NCBI RefSeq assembly: GCF_008831285.2
Contig: NC_045149.1
Span: 19,421,035 to 19,485,034, forward strand
DNA length: 64,000 bases
Origin: Nymphaea colorata
Lineage: Eukaryota; Streptophyta; Magnoliopsida; Nymphaeales; Nymphaeaceae
Reading direction: 5' to 3'
Shown: positions 1 through 11,743 of the stretch, piece after piece
Numbering within the stretch: position 1 is the first letter of the stretch
Layout of the letters: the number at the start of each line of letters is the position of its first letter
Notes under the pieces: model-generated
Seen by the model: only the letters and a program-made list of their open reading frames with translations
Told to the model about the DNA's origin: nothing
Database searches by the model: none
Position numbers and translations under genes: made by a program

Positions 1-149
1 TAAAATGTATGCTTTGAAAGATCCTAGGTAGATCTTAAATCCATGTTACATGTAAAAAACCATTGATTTAAATTAGATTAGTAAGAAGAAGGGGTCCAAT
101 CTTAAATCTCTAAGCTGAGATCCTAGTGATCTTAGATTATCGTAGATCT

Positions 150-605
150 GAGAATTGCAGTTTGAGCTGTTCATGACCGAGCTCGAGCCGAATTGAGTTA
201 GTTCAAACTCAGCTTGTTTATCTTGAAAGGAACTCGAATTCGGCTCGAGCTCAACTCGAGTTTTATTTCATTAGCTCGAGCTCGACTCGGTTTGAGTTTT
301 TAAAACTTTAATTTGGCTCTGTTCAGCGTGATTAAGCTTAAGCCGAACCAAGTATTCATTATTTTTTTTTCAAATGAAGACGAAGCATTTAGACTTCACG
401 TGTATACCCATTTAAGCAATCTATGTTTTTCATAATTTTATGAGATATATTTTATATATTTTCTTTTTGAAGTTTAATCAAGTTTAACCGAGCCGAGCCC
501 ACTTAACTTGAGCTCGACTCATTTAGGTTGTCGAGTTCAAGCCAAGTTTATCAAGAGAGTTTGAATCGAACTCAAGTTAGCTCAACTGGTTGAACAGCCT
601 GAAAC
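150..605. repeat. Dispersed repeat rich in CTCGAG/GAGCTCGA motifs
   Basis: This AT-rich block carries many GAGCTCGAG, TCGAGCT and GGCTCG motifs in both orientations, so it can fold on itself. Its left edge (AGCTGTTCATGACC) and the reverse complement of its right edge (AGGCTGTTCAACCAG) resemble each other, as terminal inverted repeats would. A related element lies at 43057-43464. I found no convincing target duplication. It is probably a non-autonomous DNA transposon remnant. Confidence 0.45.
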
Positions 606-1960
606 AAACACACCCTAAAAGAAAAATATGATGTCTATATACAATGTTCTCTCTCTAGTTGTAGACTTGTAGTTGCAGCCCATAATTTTTTCCTTTTATC
701 AATATGAGTAATATTGATAGTGTTATATATATATAGAAAGAAAAAAAGTGGGAAGGAGAGAGAGAAGGGAATACCATCAGCATGACTCCATGAGATTGGA
801 TGCCGAGAATTAACAAGAGCAGTGAAGAACGATGAGATGGGATTGTTAGCATTAATAAGAAGATTGGAGATGAAATAAAGAGTGTGCTACGGAAAGGCGG
901 GCACACATACAAATGCTGATGCAGCCTGCCTGCTGCAGGTAGCCGAAGAAGGGATGGAGGTCCGATCATGGCTGCGGTAATCATGCATGCAGATGCAGGC
1001 CCTTATAAGCGTGACCCAAAAATCTAAAACCACCAAATGGTGTATACCTGACAAAAGCTCAGGAATCTGATTGGTAAGCGCGAAGCCACGCAGGTGGTGC
1101 AGGATAATTACTAGCCCCATCAGCTGAGTACGAGAGAGCGAGTGCCTGCACACACGTCCGTGGGGGTGTGTGTGTATATATATATATATTAGTATTGCAA
1201 GTTAAAGAACAAAGATTGAAATACTTAAAATAGGTAATCAACATATATATTTTCATATAATCTAACATTGTATACGATCTGTATAGTTTCGATAAGAAAA
1301 ATAAGAGTATATTAAGTCAAACATTTTCGAGTTGAGGAGCTCCTTTAACATTAAAAGTTTGATATTACGAAAATCATCTATTCTCCGTAGAAAATAGCTT
1401 GAATTGCAGCATGTTTTATACTAATTGTTGGATTAGTGTATAAACATGTTAATACAAGTGTTGGTGTCTTTTTTAAAACAATTTTTAACAAGATATAAGT
1501 ATAATTTTTTTGTACTGATCTATGATGTCATCTCTCTCTGTCTTCCCTTATGCACACACACACGTACGCATATATTTGTTTTCCTATATTTAAAGTTGAT
1601 TTTCATTCATTTAGTTCCAAAAAATATGAAGATATAAAAAAATTTGAAAATATTTAGAATCGTGAAAATCCCATGCCCATATCAGACTTTAAGATGCCAA
1701 AAAGCTAACATATTTGATTTTCATAGCTTTTTAGTTTCATACTTGAAAATATACTACTTAAGAAAGAAAATACATAGCTAAGTGATGTGATTTTGTGGTC
1801 ACAAATAAAGTAATGAACAGGCAATTGTTGATTTTTAATTGCTTAATGATCACATCCATAACATTTCTTTATTAGATTTATGAAAAATAAAGAGAGAGAA
1901 AGTAGAGAGATATCTGCGGCTTGTCCTTTGACAACAATCATTTTGATGAGTTTATAATCT
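606..1960. other. No gene recognised; AT-rich intergenic sequence
   Basis: Short reading frames on the minus strand between 655 and 1268 encode low-complexity peptides without a recognisable domain. There is a mixed GT/TA microsatellite near 1160-1190. I see no splice-consistent exon chain. Confidence 0.5.
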
Positions 1961-4100
1961 CTCCGGAAGCCTTATAAAGTATAGTTTCTGCCTCTTAATT
2001 TGTATCTGCCCGAGCGATTCTACCGCAGCTTTTGCCTTTCCCAAGGTCTCTCTCCCTCCCTCCCTCCCTCTCTTCTCCCACAGAGTTGACCCTTAAATCA
2101 TCACGGCCACTCTGCTTTCCTCCTTTTCCAATTCGTGGCTTCTCAGCCGAAGCAGCTGCCTCAATTCAAGGGCTCTAATCAATGTCGTAAGCTTCTGCAA
2201 TCAAGATATCATTGCAACCCACAGACCAAGATCAAACACGCATTTCAATCTCTCTCTAGATCTCTGCAGACACACACGTGTGCATTCGATTGATGGTATG
2301 TTCTGGTCATGTATTTGAATGCTGTTCAGCATTAAGCAATGATAGAAATTGTCTCCGCAGGTACCCAAGATGTGGGTGTTCGATCGTGAATCAGAGAAGG
2401 GGAGTCGAGAAGAAATGCAGAAGTAGCAGGGGGCGGAACTGATGATCATATTGAATCTTTAGATGATTTCCGGAGAAAGATGTTTTAACTTGAAAGTATT
2501 TTATGAAACTTAAAATATTTTTTTTAGAATCCTGTTTTCCCAGTCCATATGAACACGTTGGATCGGATAAAATCAAATAATATAATCTTCAAACTCATGT
2601 TCTTCATATTAAATGGTTCATACCAGTGTAATCTTCATTAGATTATCAAAGTTCTGGACAAATAAACCAACGTATAGCCACACACATTATTTTAAATCCA
2701 CCAATCAAATGTTGGATATAATGATCACCAAGTGAACTGGTTTCTGCCACAAGACTGGAAAAGATGAAACTGTCATGAATTTCATACACACATTCAGATG
2801 ATCGTGTACGTCCTACTAAGAACATGCTTTAATAATTTGCTCACCGATACAGGTTAGCTGATAGAGAGAATGTCAGGAAAATTCTAACAGGTTTAATCTT
2901 TTAAGATATTGATCAGGCCAAGCTAGCAATGGCTTCTTTTGCTTTTCCTTTGCTGCTCCCTTTTACTGTTTCTCGAAAGCAGGTCTTCTAGTAGTATCTT
3001 CATGTCATATTCTTTATTAGGCAACAGCCATGATGATGATCCCAGCCCGAGTCCAGGCATTTGGGATAATGATCTGGTACGGTTCAAGAATATGCTTTGG
3101 CTTTTTCGTCATGGGGATGCACTAAAAGAGTCTTAGCAACTACTGAGACAGGAGGAAAAAAGAAGCAAGAAAGAAAAGAGAAAAGGAAAAGGTGGTAATT
3201 CAGGATCATACTGAAGGCACAAATTGAATAAAAGGGATCACTTGTAGCTTTTCTAAAGAAGAAGAAGATGACGGAAGGTGCATTTAACCCTGACAGACTG
3301 GTGAAAGCTGGGCACAAAGAGGATGGCTTTCCATGAAAATGACAATATTGTCATTTTCTTCGAAGGTGTTATGTTTTGGATCCGAAATAGCTAAATACAT
3401 TGTAGGTCCCGGTGGTCGGTTTGAGTGTCATGCTGACGACACATATTCAATTTGATTACTATGAGTGTGACTTTCCTGAAGTGCAAATGGTAGCATGTAC
3501 AACGTTCGAGTTGAATGGTGTATTGTACGACCACATAGGTCCCGAAGCAAAAATGGACCCTAAGAGCAAGAGGAAAGAGGGTGGCTTTGCCTCTTACAAA
3601 CCTAAAGCATCAACGAGGGAGTCAAGAAGGAAAACTTTGCAAGAGATGAATCATTTTAGCTATTCAATCACTTGGGAGGGGAATAATTTGCGACTGGGAT
3701 TGTAGCTAAATGTCCCTTTTAGTATATAAGAGGGGAACTTGACATAAACATGCACTGAAGTGTCCCTCTGACAGATGTTAAAGTAAATCTTGTCATCATT
3801 GCCTTGATAAATTTCATGAACAACAGCAAGAAGAAATGAAACAAGTAAAAAAATCTTAATTAGTATATTTATTGCAAAAACAGAGAAGGATCCAACAGCT
3901 CAAGAACACGGTTGTAGTTCTGAGAGAACCCCAGATCCTAATCCTTGGTCTGGCTGCAACTTGAACATAGAGTCCAAACTAGGGACATTCAACTGCTTCC
4001 TACAAAAGGTCTTGAACCCAAACAACAAAACCAGCATCACTAGTCACTTTAAAGATGACTCTGAAAAAAGTGGAAGAACAATGATGGATATGAAGAAAAC
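1961..4100. other. Unassigned region with short unrecognised reading frames
   Basis: About 2020-2300 is pyrimidine-rich and looks like a plant transcript leader (CTCCCTCCCTCCC runs), but no coding exon follows that I can join in frame. Plus-strand frames at 2939-3136 (65 codons, hydrophobic start) and 3412-3705 (97 codons, Lys/Arg-rich end) match no family I know. They could be relic exons or chance frames. Confidence 0.3.
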
Positions 4101-4161
4101 TGGTGGAAGACGAACATGAAGGTGGCGCTTGTTGGTGATGAATGAGTACCAGCTGAAGAGC

Positions 4162-5288
4162 TTACATCTTGGAGTTGATGTTTCTCTTCACATTCTCTGC
4201 TTCTTCCTTGACTGCCTCCTTGACGTCCTCCGCCTTCCCCACAACAGTGTCCTTGATCTTCTGGGTCGTTTCCTTTGCAGCTTCCCATGCACCTTGAACT
4301 GTCTGCTTTGTCTTCTCACCAAGGTCCTGTGCCTTCTCAGTGACCTTGCTTGCTACTTCTTTTGTCTTCTGACCTACCTGTTAATCAAACAAAGTAATTA
4401 GAAGAGAAATTTTGAAGAATTGGCGAGAACAAACAGCCAAACGGGAAACTTGGCTCATCAAAATTTCAAGTCAACCACGAAGATTGAATTTGCATAAGGG
4501 CGTGTCATTCTTCTGTACTGTAATTTGCCAACCTCCTAATCAGGTTCTTCAATTTGCATTCACAAACACAGAAAGATCACACAAATACTTGAAGGGGTGT
4601 TTGGTTGACACTTCAAAACCAGGTTCTTGTCGGTGCCATCAAAACTGTGTTTGAACAAAACCTGGTTTTGTAAAAAGGAGTGAAAAACCTGATCCTCTTT
4701 AAGTTATTCAAAAAACAGGTTATAAGAGGTTGTCATCCAAACTCCCCCTTAAATTGTAAGTTTTAAGGGCAACCAATATGTAAATAAATAAATAGCCACT
4801 AGTTCTTGAGATATATATATATATATATATATATTAGAAGCCCACATGTGCCTCCTCGACTGCCATGCAACCATGGAGGCTAATTTTGAAGCTGATGATT
4901 GCATGGCATTGACATAATGAAGGCAGATTAATTAGTTGGTCTATAGAAAGTATGAAAGCAAGCCAGGCAATGGGTAAATTTGCAGGGGGAAAAAAATCTA
5001 GAACGCTTATAACTAAGCATTAACCTGCTCAGCAGTAGAAGCAGCCTTGTCCTTGACATCCTCTGCAGTTCTCTTAGCTTCCTTGTTGCCCTGTTTCATG
5101 TTGTTCCCCAACTGGTTTTGCAGATTCGATGCACTGTCCCTAACCTCGCGGCCGGCATTCGCCGCCGAAGCGCTCATCGGCCCAGAGTTGGTGCTCAAAA
5201 GGAGCCTTGAGTTCATGGAGCGTGGCTTCAAGGAAGAAGCAGCCCATTGCAGCTTTGGAACCACAGACCTCAACATGAAACTGGCCAT
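4162..5288 (-). CDS. Group-3-like LEA protein, likely mitochondrial, two exons
   Basis: Exons (minus strand) are 5288-5025 and 4377-4162, joined in phase 0 at a GT-AG intron of 647 bp, giving 159 residues. The first 35 or so residues are rich in Ser, Arg and Leu with few acidic residues (MASFMLRSVVPKLQW...), typical of a mitochondrial presequence. The rest is hydrophilic and alanine/lysine/glutamate-rich with imperfect 11-residue periodicity (AEDVKDKAAST, TEKAQDLGEKT, AKETTQKIKDT, AEDVKEAVKEE), the hallmark of LEA_4/group 3 proteins. Such proteins are disordered when wet and form amphipathic helices on drying, protecting membranes and enzymes. The start is the first in-frame ATG and gives the presequence. 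Organelle targeting is inferred from composition; the closest remembered relatives are Arabidopsis At4g21020-type LEA proteins. Confidence 0.85.
4811..4834. repeat. (AT)12 microsatellite in LEA intron
   Basis: Twenty-four bases of uninterrupted AT dinucleotide lie inside the single intron of the LEA gene. Confidence 0.95.
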
Positions 5289-5372
5289 TTCTCTTAATTT
5301 TCTGTCTCTTTAGTCTTGGTATGAGTATTGAAGATCAAACTGTAGCATTGCCTGTTGTCTTCGTGGGTTCGA

Positions 5373-5382
5373 TTGATATAGA
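5373..5382 (-). promoter_or_regulatory. Possible TATA box of the LEA gene
   Basis: Read on the minus strand, CTCTATATCAAT lies about 85-95 bp upstream of the LEA start codon, a plausible TATA position for a short leader. No strong ABRE is obvious close by, although a GACGTGG core occurs at about 5737. Confidence 0.3.
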
Positions 5383-5699
5383 GGCAACTGATGGCCCAGA
5401 TTGTGGCAAGTGGCAGACAAGAACGAGGGAGAAAATGTGAGGGGAAACGGTGGAATTGGCCACTCCAATCGTTTTTTCCTTGGTTTCCTCTTTCACTTGT
5501 GGTTTCGGTTGGAACTTCTCCTTCATTCTTGGATGGTTAGTTGCCCACCATACGGTCGATGCACGTTTGAAGGCAAAGGAGCGAAGCACTCGCTTGTTTT
5601 CCGCCATAATTTTTGGCGTATGGACTTCTTAATTCAGTCAAATTACCTGTTATTTTTCAAATCGTAACATGTGAAACCTGTTCAACTCCATGTGTCTCT

Positions 5700-6205
5700 G
5701 CCCTCGATTTGGAAAATAACACAATAGATCAGATTTGACGTGGATGTAACTTTTACTATATCCAATTCATTGGATGTTCACATATTCGGATAAACTCAGG
5801 TTTGAATATGAAAGAATATATATATATATATAAAAGTCCAATTTTTACATAGATTATCCGAATTTGATCAGAATCCAACTTTTAGATCCACATAAATATG
5901 AATTGGACTTTTAGCCAACTCTCAAAATTTGTAAATATATGATGTAGGATGTTTGTTTTAGCCAAATCGTGATTTGAATCTGAATCTGAGTTCGATCAAA
6001 ATTTTATTTAAAACCAAGTCCGAATCCAGACGGATGTGAATCTCAAAACCAAATCTGATGTGATTTCTTAATGGGATGCTAATTTGTTTTTACCATATCC
6101 AAATTCTTTGAAGCATCCTATCCAAATTGAATCCATTGACGTCCCTAATTCACATAATCATCCTATCCAAATTGAATCCATTGACGTCCCTAATTCACAT
6201 AATCA
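5700..6205. repeat. Dispersed AT-rich repeat, copy 1
   Basis: This segment shares a diffuse but collinear similarity with 61420-61850. Shared landmarks are GGATGTTCACATATTC, the CATATCCAAAT...TTTGAAGCAT string and an ending with CC(A)AAT..GAT(C)CATTGACAT/GTCC. It ends in a 45-bp tandem duplication. It is likely a non-coding transposon family; ends and class are unresolved. Confidence 0.5.
6114..6203. repeat. 45-bp unit in perfect tandem duplicate
   Basis: Two consecutive 45-bp copies begin CATCCTATCCAAATTGAATC and end AATTCACATAAT, followed by the start of a third. Identity between copies indicates a recent slippage event. Confidence 0.95.
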
Positions 6206-6234
6206 TCGTCACTATGGTCCAAGGGTCGAAAAGA

Positions 6235-7130
6235 ACACAGAAAATGGATTTATCGCCATTTGCAAAATGGCATTAAACAACCAACAAGCAAGGGGATCGA
6301 CCATCACCCAATTGAAGAACGATCTAAACCGATTCAACTTACACAACCAGACCGATCGTTTATTTGATTCTCATATGCGCTACTCCCCTAAACTGCAAAT
6401 GGTGGATACATGAAATTCATTGACAGTGTTCTCGCTAAGTCCTTAAGCAGCTCTGGATACCACGCCCTTCAACAGCTCCAAGGATGGCCATACAAGATGA
6501 TGAAGGAACTGGTGATTACTTAGCAAGGTGGAAAATGAAAACCTTGGCAAAGAAAGGCTCGAAACAGATCATAATGACAGTTGATGCATAGTATCTACTG
6601 GGTGTATTGCATTTGTTGAAAAACATAAAAGAAACTGGGAAAACAACACAAGTTTTCGTGGTTCCGCACTAAGGGCCGGAGGAAGAAGAAGACAATCATT
6701 TTTATTTCTATGCTCTATTTTACATTCAACAGAGAAGGGGATTTTGTACACTTTGAATTTGGCGATAACCAAGAGAACGGTTATCTCTTCTTTCCAAAAA
6801 ATTAGTGAAGATTTCTTTCCCTTTTGTGTTCAATCTTAACAGCAGGATATTCCTGTATGCTTGCCGATTATCAATCTTCTTCCACAAATCTCGCAACAGT
6901 AGTCAATAGAATGTCAATGAAATGTAAACAATTTAAGATCTGGAAACATTACCAAAACTACTCTAAAGTCTAAACGCCTATGGAAGTAGAGGCCCTGGAG
7001 ATATTCTTCTTTCTCACAAGCAAATCTTAAACCAAATCAGCGGTTTGATGCGATGTCTGAGAACTTCAGTCTAAAAATTATAAACAAAATGTTAAGTAAT
7101 ATAACTCATAAACATAAGAGCAGGAGCAGG
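6235..7130 (-). pseudogene. LUH pseudogene fragment, 3' part (exon 17 and intron 16 like)
   Basis: The sequence is collinear with 17790-18370 of the intact LUH gene. Around 6240-6345 it matches the sequence just downstream of the LUH stop (shared GGATTTAT, AATTGAAGAA/GTTGAAGAA, CAGCTTACACAAC-like strings). About 6410-6500 matches exon 17 (AACAGCTCCAA..ATGGCCATACAAGATG against GAGCTCCAACGACTGCCACACAAGATG). About 6905-7060 matches intron 16 (AAGATCTGGAAACAT, TAAACCAAATCA). The exon-17 frame is broken by many indels. Copia inserted at its right edge, and the rest of the duplicate resumes at 12219. Confidence 0.8.
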
Positions 7131-7135
7131 AGTAC

Positions 7136-7605
7136 TGACAAAGGAAAGAGAATGAGAAGAAAAGTTTTTAACATGGTTCGGAAAGATCCTACTCCACGAT
7201 CTCAGCCCTTGAATATTTTTCTCAATGGACTGGTCCATTTCATATGAGGTTTATGTAGATTGTACAAAGGAATTTGAATTCAATGCACATGCCATTTTTT
7301 GTGCTCCTTTCCATCTACAATTTGAATTCCTTAAATCTCTCTCTTGTTGAAATTGACAGATCTTCTTTCCATTGTCATCATCTTTATTTCTTGCACATAA
7401 TGATGTGGTAACTGACGGTTTCTCTTGTGCGTGAGATGTGGAGGGTGTCAATTCCTCTTGTGCATGAGCTGGTGCCTTATTGATGGAAGGAGCGACAACT
7501 GTTGGAGGAGACGCCAATTGCTGATGAGCTGGTTTGTGAAGAAATGTAAGTCCTGGCGTCGGTTTCTGATTTCTTGCCTTAGCATCTCTTGTTGGTGTGT
7601 TATCA
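7136..7605 (-). repeat. 3' LTR of the copia element
   Basis: This 470-bp LTR is the downstream one in element orientation. It starts TGATAACACACC and ends CCTTTGTCA on the minus strand. The RNase H reading frame runs about 118 codons into it. Confidence 0.93.
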
Positions 7606-8375
7606 TTACCCCTCAACCGAAGGGAAGGTAGTTGACGAACTCCTAAATGCCGAATGAGAAAATGGAGACGGTGTTGTGGCAGCGGCTTAGTGAAGAGATC
7701 AGCAAGCGGGCCTTTGGTTGTAACAAATTGAGTGTCCATATTGTCCAATGCTACTTGCTCACGAACAAAATGATAATGAAGCTCTAAATGCTTCATGCGA
7801 GAATGAAAGACAAGTTTGATTGTAGTATATAAAGCAGAAATATTATCGCAAAGTAGAATCAGAGCTTTGGAGAGATATACACCAATGTCTTGAAGGATAA
7901 ATGTAATCCATTTAATTTCGGCAGCAGCGCCAGCCAGAGCACGATATTCTGCTTCACACGATGAACGAGCCAGAGTGGGTTGTTTCTTAGAACTCCAAGA
8001 GATACAATTTGGACCAAGGAACGTACAGTATCCAGATGTGGATTGTCGAGTAGTAGGACACCCAGCCCAGTCAGCGTCAGAAAAAACTCTTAAAGTCAAA
8101 CCTTTGGATTTCGAAAATTGAAGTCCATATGCCAAAGTGTCTCCCACATATCGAAGAATACGCTTTAAAAGCTGAAAGTGTTTCATTGTTGGTGCATGCA
8201 TGAATTGACATGCATAATTGACGGCATAAGTGAGATTCGGCCTGGTGAGAGTGAGATACTGAAGGGCGCCTGCAAGACTTCGATATTCTTTCGGGTCTGA
8301 GTAAGGTGAATCTTGAGCATTGTTAGATTTAGAATGAGCTGAAATGGGCATGCTTGTAGGGTTACACGTTTTCAT
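7251..8375 (-). pseudogene. copia pol fragment: end of reverse transcriptase and RNase H
   Basis: This 374-codon open frame carries the connection region (YRSLAGALQYLTLTRPNL) and an RNase H domain with SDADWAGC, SSCEAEYRAL, CDNISALY and the FTKPLP end motif. It is cut from the upstream RT by a TGA at 8382-8384, where relatives usually have Arg, consistent with CGA to TGA decay. The last roughly 118 codons lie in the 3' LTR and carry no known domain. Confidence 0.9.
7606..7618 (-). other. Polypurine tract of the copia element
   Basis: Directly upstream of the 3' LTR on the minus strand is GGTTGAGGGGTAA, the usual purine-rich primer site for plus-strand synthesis in plant copia elements. Confidence 0.75.
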
Positions 8376-8381
8376 TTGTGC

Positions 8382-9568
8382 TCAAGAGAGAATGTCGAGA
8401 GCATAGGTGGACTGATACATACGTATGCCCGATGAAGTCTGATCAAATTGAATCCCCAAGAAGTAGTTAAGATCTCCAAGATTTGTCATGGCAAACTGTT
8501 GGCTGACGGTTTCAATGAATGATGTCATAAACGAGGGAGAATTTCCTGTAAGAATGATGTCATCAACATACAGTAGTAAAATAGTGACTGTTTTATCTTG
8601 CCTTCGAACAAACAGAGATGGATCAGTGACGCTGGCTACAAATTCCATAGAGGATAAGAATTGAGAAAATCTGTGATACCATGCCCTGGGAGCCTGTTTT
8701 AATCCATAGAGAGCTCGATTTAGACGACATACATGTTGGGGCTTCGAAGAATCTTGAAAACCAGGAGGTTGCTCTATATATACTAACTCTCGTAGATAAC
8801 CATTAAGAAAGACATTCTTGACGTCTAATTGTTTGACATGCCAAATGCAAGTGCTAGGCTAAGTACTAACCGTATAGTAGCAAACTTTGCCGCTGGAGAA
8901 AAGGTTTCCAAGAAATCCAGACCTTGAATTTGAGTGTATCCTTGTGCTACAAGTCGCGCTTTGAGTCTTTCAAGCTGTCCATCACCTTTGAGTTTAGTTT
9001 TGAAGACCCAACGGCTATCGATCACATGCATATCAGACGTACGAGGTACAAGATCCCAAGTGTGATTATCCTGTAAAGCAGCGATTTCATCTTTCATAGC
9101 TTGATGCCAACTCAGGTGTTTGAGGGCAAGGGAATAGTGGGACGGTTCTTTAGGAATGGATGTGGTAGTGAGAGCATACTTAGGATTAGGTTTGATGATG
9201 CCAGCTTTAGAACGAGTGACCATAGGATGAGTGGATGACGAGGGTGGTGATGGTGATGGACTCGATTGGTCAAGTAGGGGAGTGTTTGGTATGACGATGG
9301 GTATTGAATATTGTCTAGTGGATGGATCTTCAATATTATGCATTTGTGCTAGGCGTTGGGACTCTAGATGATGGTCCCTGGAGGAGTCAGAAAAGGAGAC
9401 AAAGTCGGCATTAGTAGTGATGACCCTAGGGGTTGGCGTGGAAGTTTGGTAGGGGAAAACAGCTTCATCAAAGACAACATGGCGAGATATGTATACCCGT
9501 CCAGTAGGAGGATAAAGACATCGATACCCCTTATGGTGGTTGCTATATCCAACAAACACACATGGCAT
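8382..9568 (-). pseudogene. copia pol fragment: integrase C-terminus and reverse transcriptase
   Basis: The frame 9568-8825 begins with the integrase C-terminal motif CVFVGYSNHHKGYRCLYP and runs into the RT start (WVFKTKLKGDGQLERLKARLV, QGLDFLETFSPAAK). A frameshift near 8825-8870 and lost frame to 8648 follow, then 8648-8382 holds the catalytic LLYVDDIILTG and LGDLNYFLGIQ motifs. The YVDD aspartates are intact but the frame is broken. Confidence 0.9.
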
Positions 9569-9714
9569 AGATTTAGGTTGAAACTTGTGATCTGCATAAC
9601 ATCGAAGATAAGGACAACATCTAGATCCAAAAGCACGAAGTCTGGTCGTTTTTTGAACAAAATCTCATATGGACTTTGCATTTGTAAAACCTGTGAAGGA
9701 AGCCGATTGATGAG

Positions 9715-10334
9715 TCATACAACAATTGAGAATGTTTCAACCCAATACTGAGCTGGAAGATTGCTATGAAATAACATAGTAAGACCCAATTCTGTAACCG
9801 ATCTATGCTTGCGCTCCACTATTCCATTTTGCTCAGGCGTCTTGGGGCAGGATTTTTGATGTTTTATGTCATTTTCTTTTAAGTAATCTAGAAGGGCCGT
9901 ACTATTAAACTCTCCTCCTTCATCACTTTGAAAAATTTTCAACTTGGCATCAAACTGGAAACTCAAGGAATTTGACAAAGAAATCAGATTTCCTTTTTAG
10001 AGGATATATCCAAGAGTATCTAGAAAATTGATTCACAAATAAGACATAAAACTTGATATTTTGACACGAAGGAACAGGAGCAGGCCCCCCTAAATCACAA
10101 TGAACTTTAGCAAATAAAGAGTCACAATTATCATAACAGAAATAAATGGAAGTCTGCATGCTTGCATGCTTTCCCCATCTGACAACTATCAAAAATAAAA
10201 GATTCAGATGGATTATTTGTCAAAATAATCAATTTATTTGTAGCCATAAAGTCTAATATTCTATGGTGTGGATGGCCAAGACGTCCATGCCAAACTTCAA
10301 ATGGAGCTGAGCGGAACTTTGTTGAGAAGAACAC
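9715..10334 (-). pseudogene. copia pol fragment: integrase zinc finger and core
   Basis: Three overlapping frames cover it. 10334-10131 has the HHCC finger (WHGRLGHP), but its CxxC reads FDSC, so one zinc ligand is lost. 10192-9950 has the first catalytic Asp (VHCDLGG). 9978-9715 has the second Asp (QSDEGGEF) and the catalytic Glu (QNGIVERKHRS). Frameshifts separate the pieces. Confidence 0.88.
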
Positions 10335-11590
10335 TTAGTTGAGTCTTGAACGCATATAAGTCACCTTCTCTAGATCCTGTTGCAATCACCTCCTTGGTCA
10401 CCTTGTCCTTAATAAAGAAGCAATTTGAAGAGAATTCAAACACATAGGGCATAGAAGATGTAAGTTGACTGACAGAAATAAGATTCTTCTTAATATCGGG
10501 CACAACTAGAACATTGTCTAGAGGTATCGTGCGATTGCCCACATGAATATCAGTAGTGCCGATATGAGTAATATCAAGATGTTGACCACTTTCTACCATA
10601 ATTTTTTCAGTTCCATCATAGGAAATGCAACTCTTAAGTTTACCTGGATCATCGGTCACATGAGAACTTGCTCCAGTATCGGGAAACCAGTCTTGATCGG
10701 TTGGACTGAAGACTTTCATAGCAACGAAGACTTTGGGCGTATCACGAGGCTGATATGCATGATCAAATCTGCGGTAACATTTGAAGGCATTACGATTATT
10801 TAATCCACAAATCTGACATGATACCTTGGATTTGGTGGACTCTCCATTAGTCGGCCCTTGCACATTTCGAGTCTGAGTTGCCGGATTGAACCCACGTCCC
10901 TTAGAATTGAATCGAGTATTGGTATTGTTTTTCCGCCAGTTGTTGTTGTAGCGTCTTTTGTTGTTCTGGCTATTAGACTGCCGTGTAAAGAAAACCATTT
11001 GACTATTTAGTCTAGTCTCTCCTACATGTAAATCTCTCATTGTTTCATGTCTTTGGAGTAAGGATACAACGTCGAGGTAGGGTGGTACCGGCGGCTTGAG
11101 GATGGAAGTCATAAATGACTCGTATCCTGGTCCTAGTCCATTGACTAGCCAGAAAACCTTGTCGTCATCAGTTAGAGGTTTTCCTATTGCCGCAAGTTCA
11201 TCACATATTGCCTTGAACCCTGTGACATATTCAGTGACAGGTTTGTCTTGTTTGTGAAAAAATTGTAATTTCCTTGTCAACATGATTTCTCTATCTTTTG
11301 TCTCTCGAGCAAAGGCTCCCGTCAGAGTTTTCCACACTTGTGCAGCGGTATCATGTCCCACGACTAGTCCTAGGACTTCTTCCGTGAGGGAACCAGTTAT
11401 CCATCCCCTTAAAAGACAGTCTGATTTTTTCCAAGCAGAAAAATCAGGATTCGGTCGTCTCACAACTTCACCATTTTCAGTAGTTTCTATAGTAGAAGCT
11501 GGTGTGAGTCCAAGAATTTGTGTTTTCTACAACAAGAAATTCTTGTGTGATAACTTAATAGAAACAAAATTAGCCACATTCACCGTGGAG
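10297..11590 (-). pseudogene. copia gag and protease, with nonsense mutation
   Basis: The open frame 11463-10297 encodes the gag UBN2-like region, a CCHC knuckle (CQICGLNNRNAFKCYRR; the canonical His position is unclear) and the protease motif WFPDTGASSH. Upstream, 11590-11464 continues the same frame with the conserved NFVSIKLSHKNFLL, then a TAG at 11529-11527 where relatives have Trp (TGG). No ATG remains in frame upstream before a TGA. Confidence 0.88.
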
Positions 11591-11730
11591 GGATAGGGGT
11601 ACTTAGCTGCAGTCCAACGCTGCCTAGCTCAACCCGTGAGTTGCCTCCGGTCAAAGAACTCGCCTCCAAGCAAGTCACGCCTGAAAGGCCCTCTCTCACG
11701 AGTATGGAATATGCTGGTGAAAGCTTCTAT

Positions 11731-11743
11731 GGCTCTAATACCA
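11731..11743 (-). other. Primer binding site of the copia element
   Basis: Immediately inside the 5' LTR, the minus strand reads TGGTATTAGAGCC. This differs by one base from TGGTATCAGAGC, the complement of the initiator Met-tRNA 3' end used by most plant copia elements. Confidence 0.88.

Noticed and set aside
1054-1063. AAGCTCAGGA, the first ten bases of miR390
   Set aside because: The match stops after ten bases and I see no complementary arm forming a precursor hairpin.
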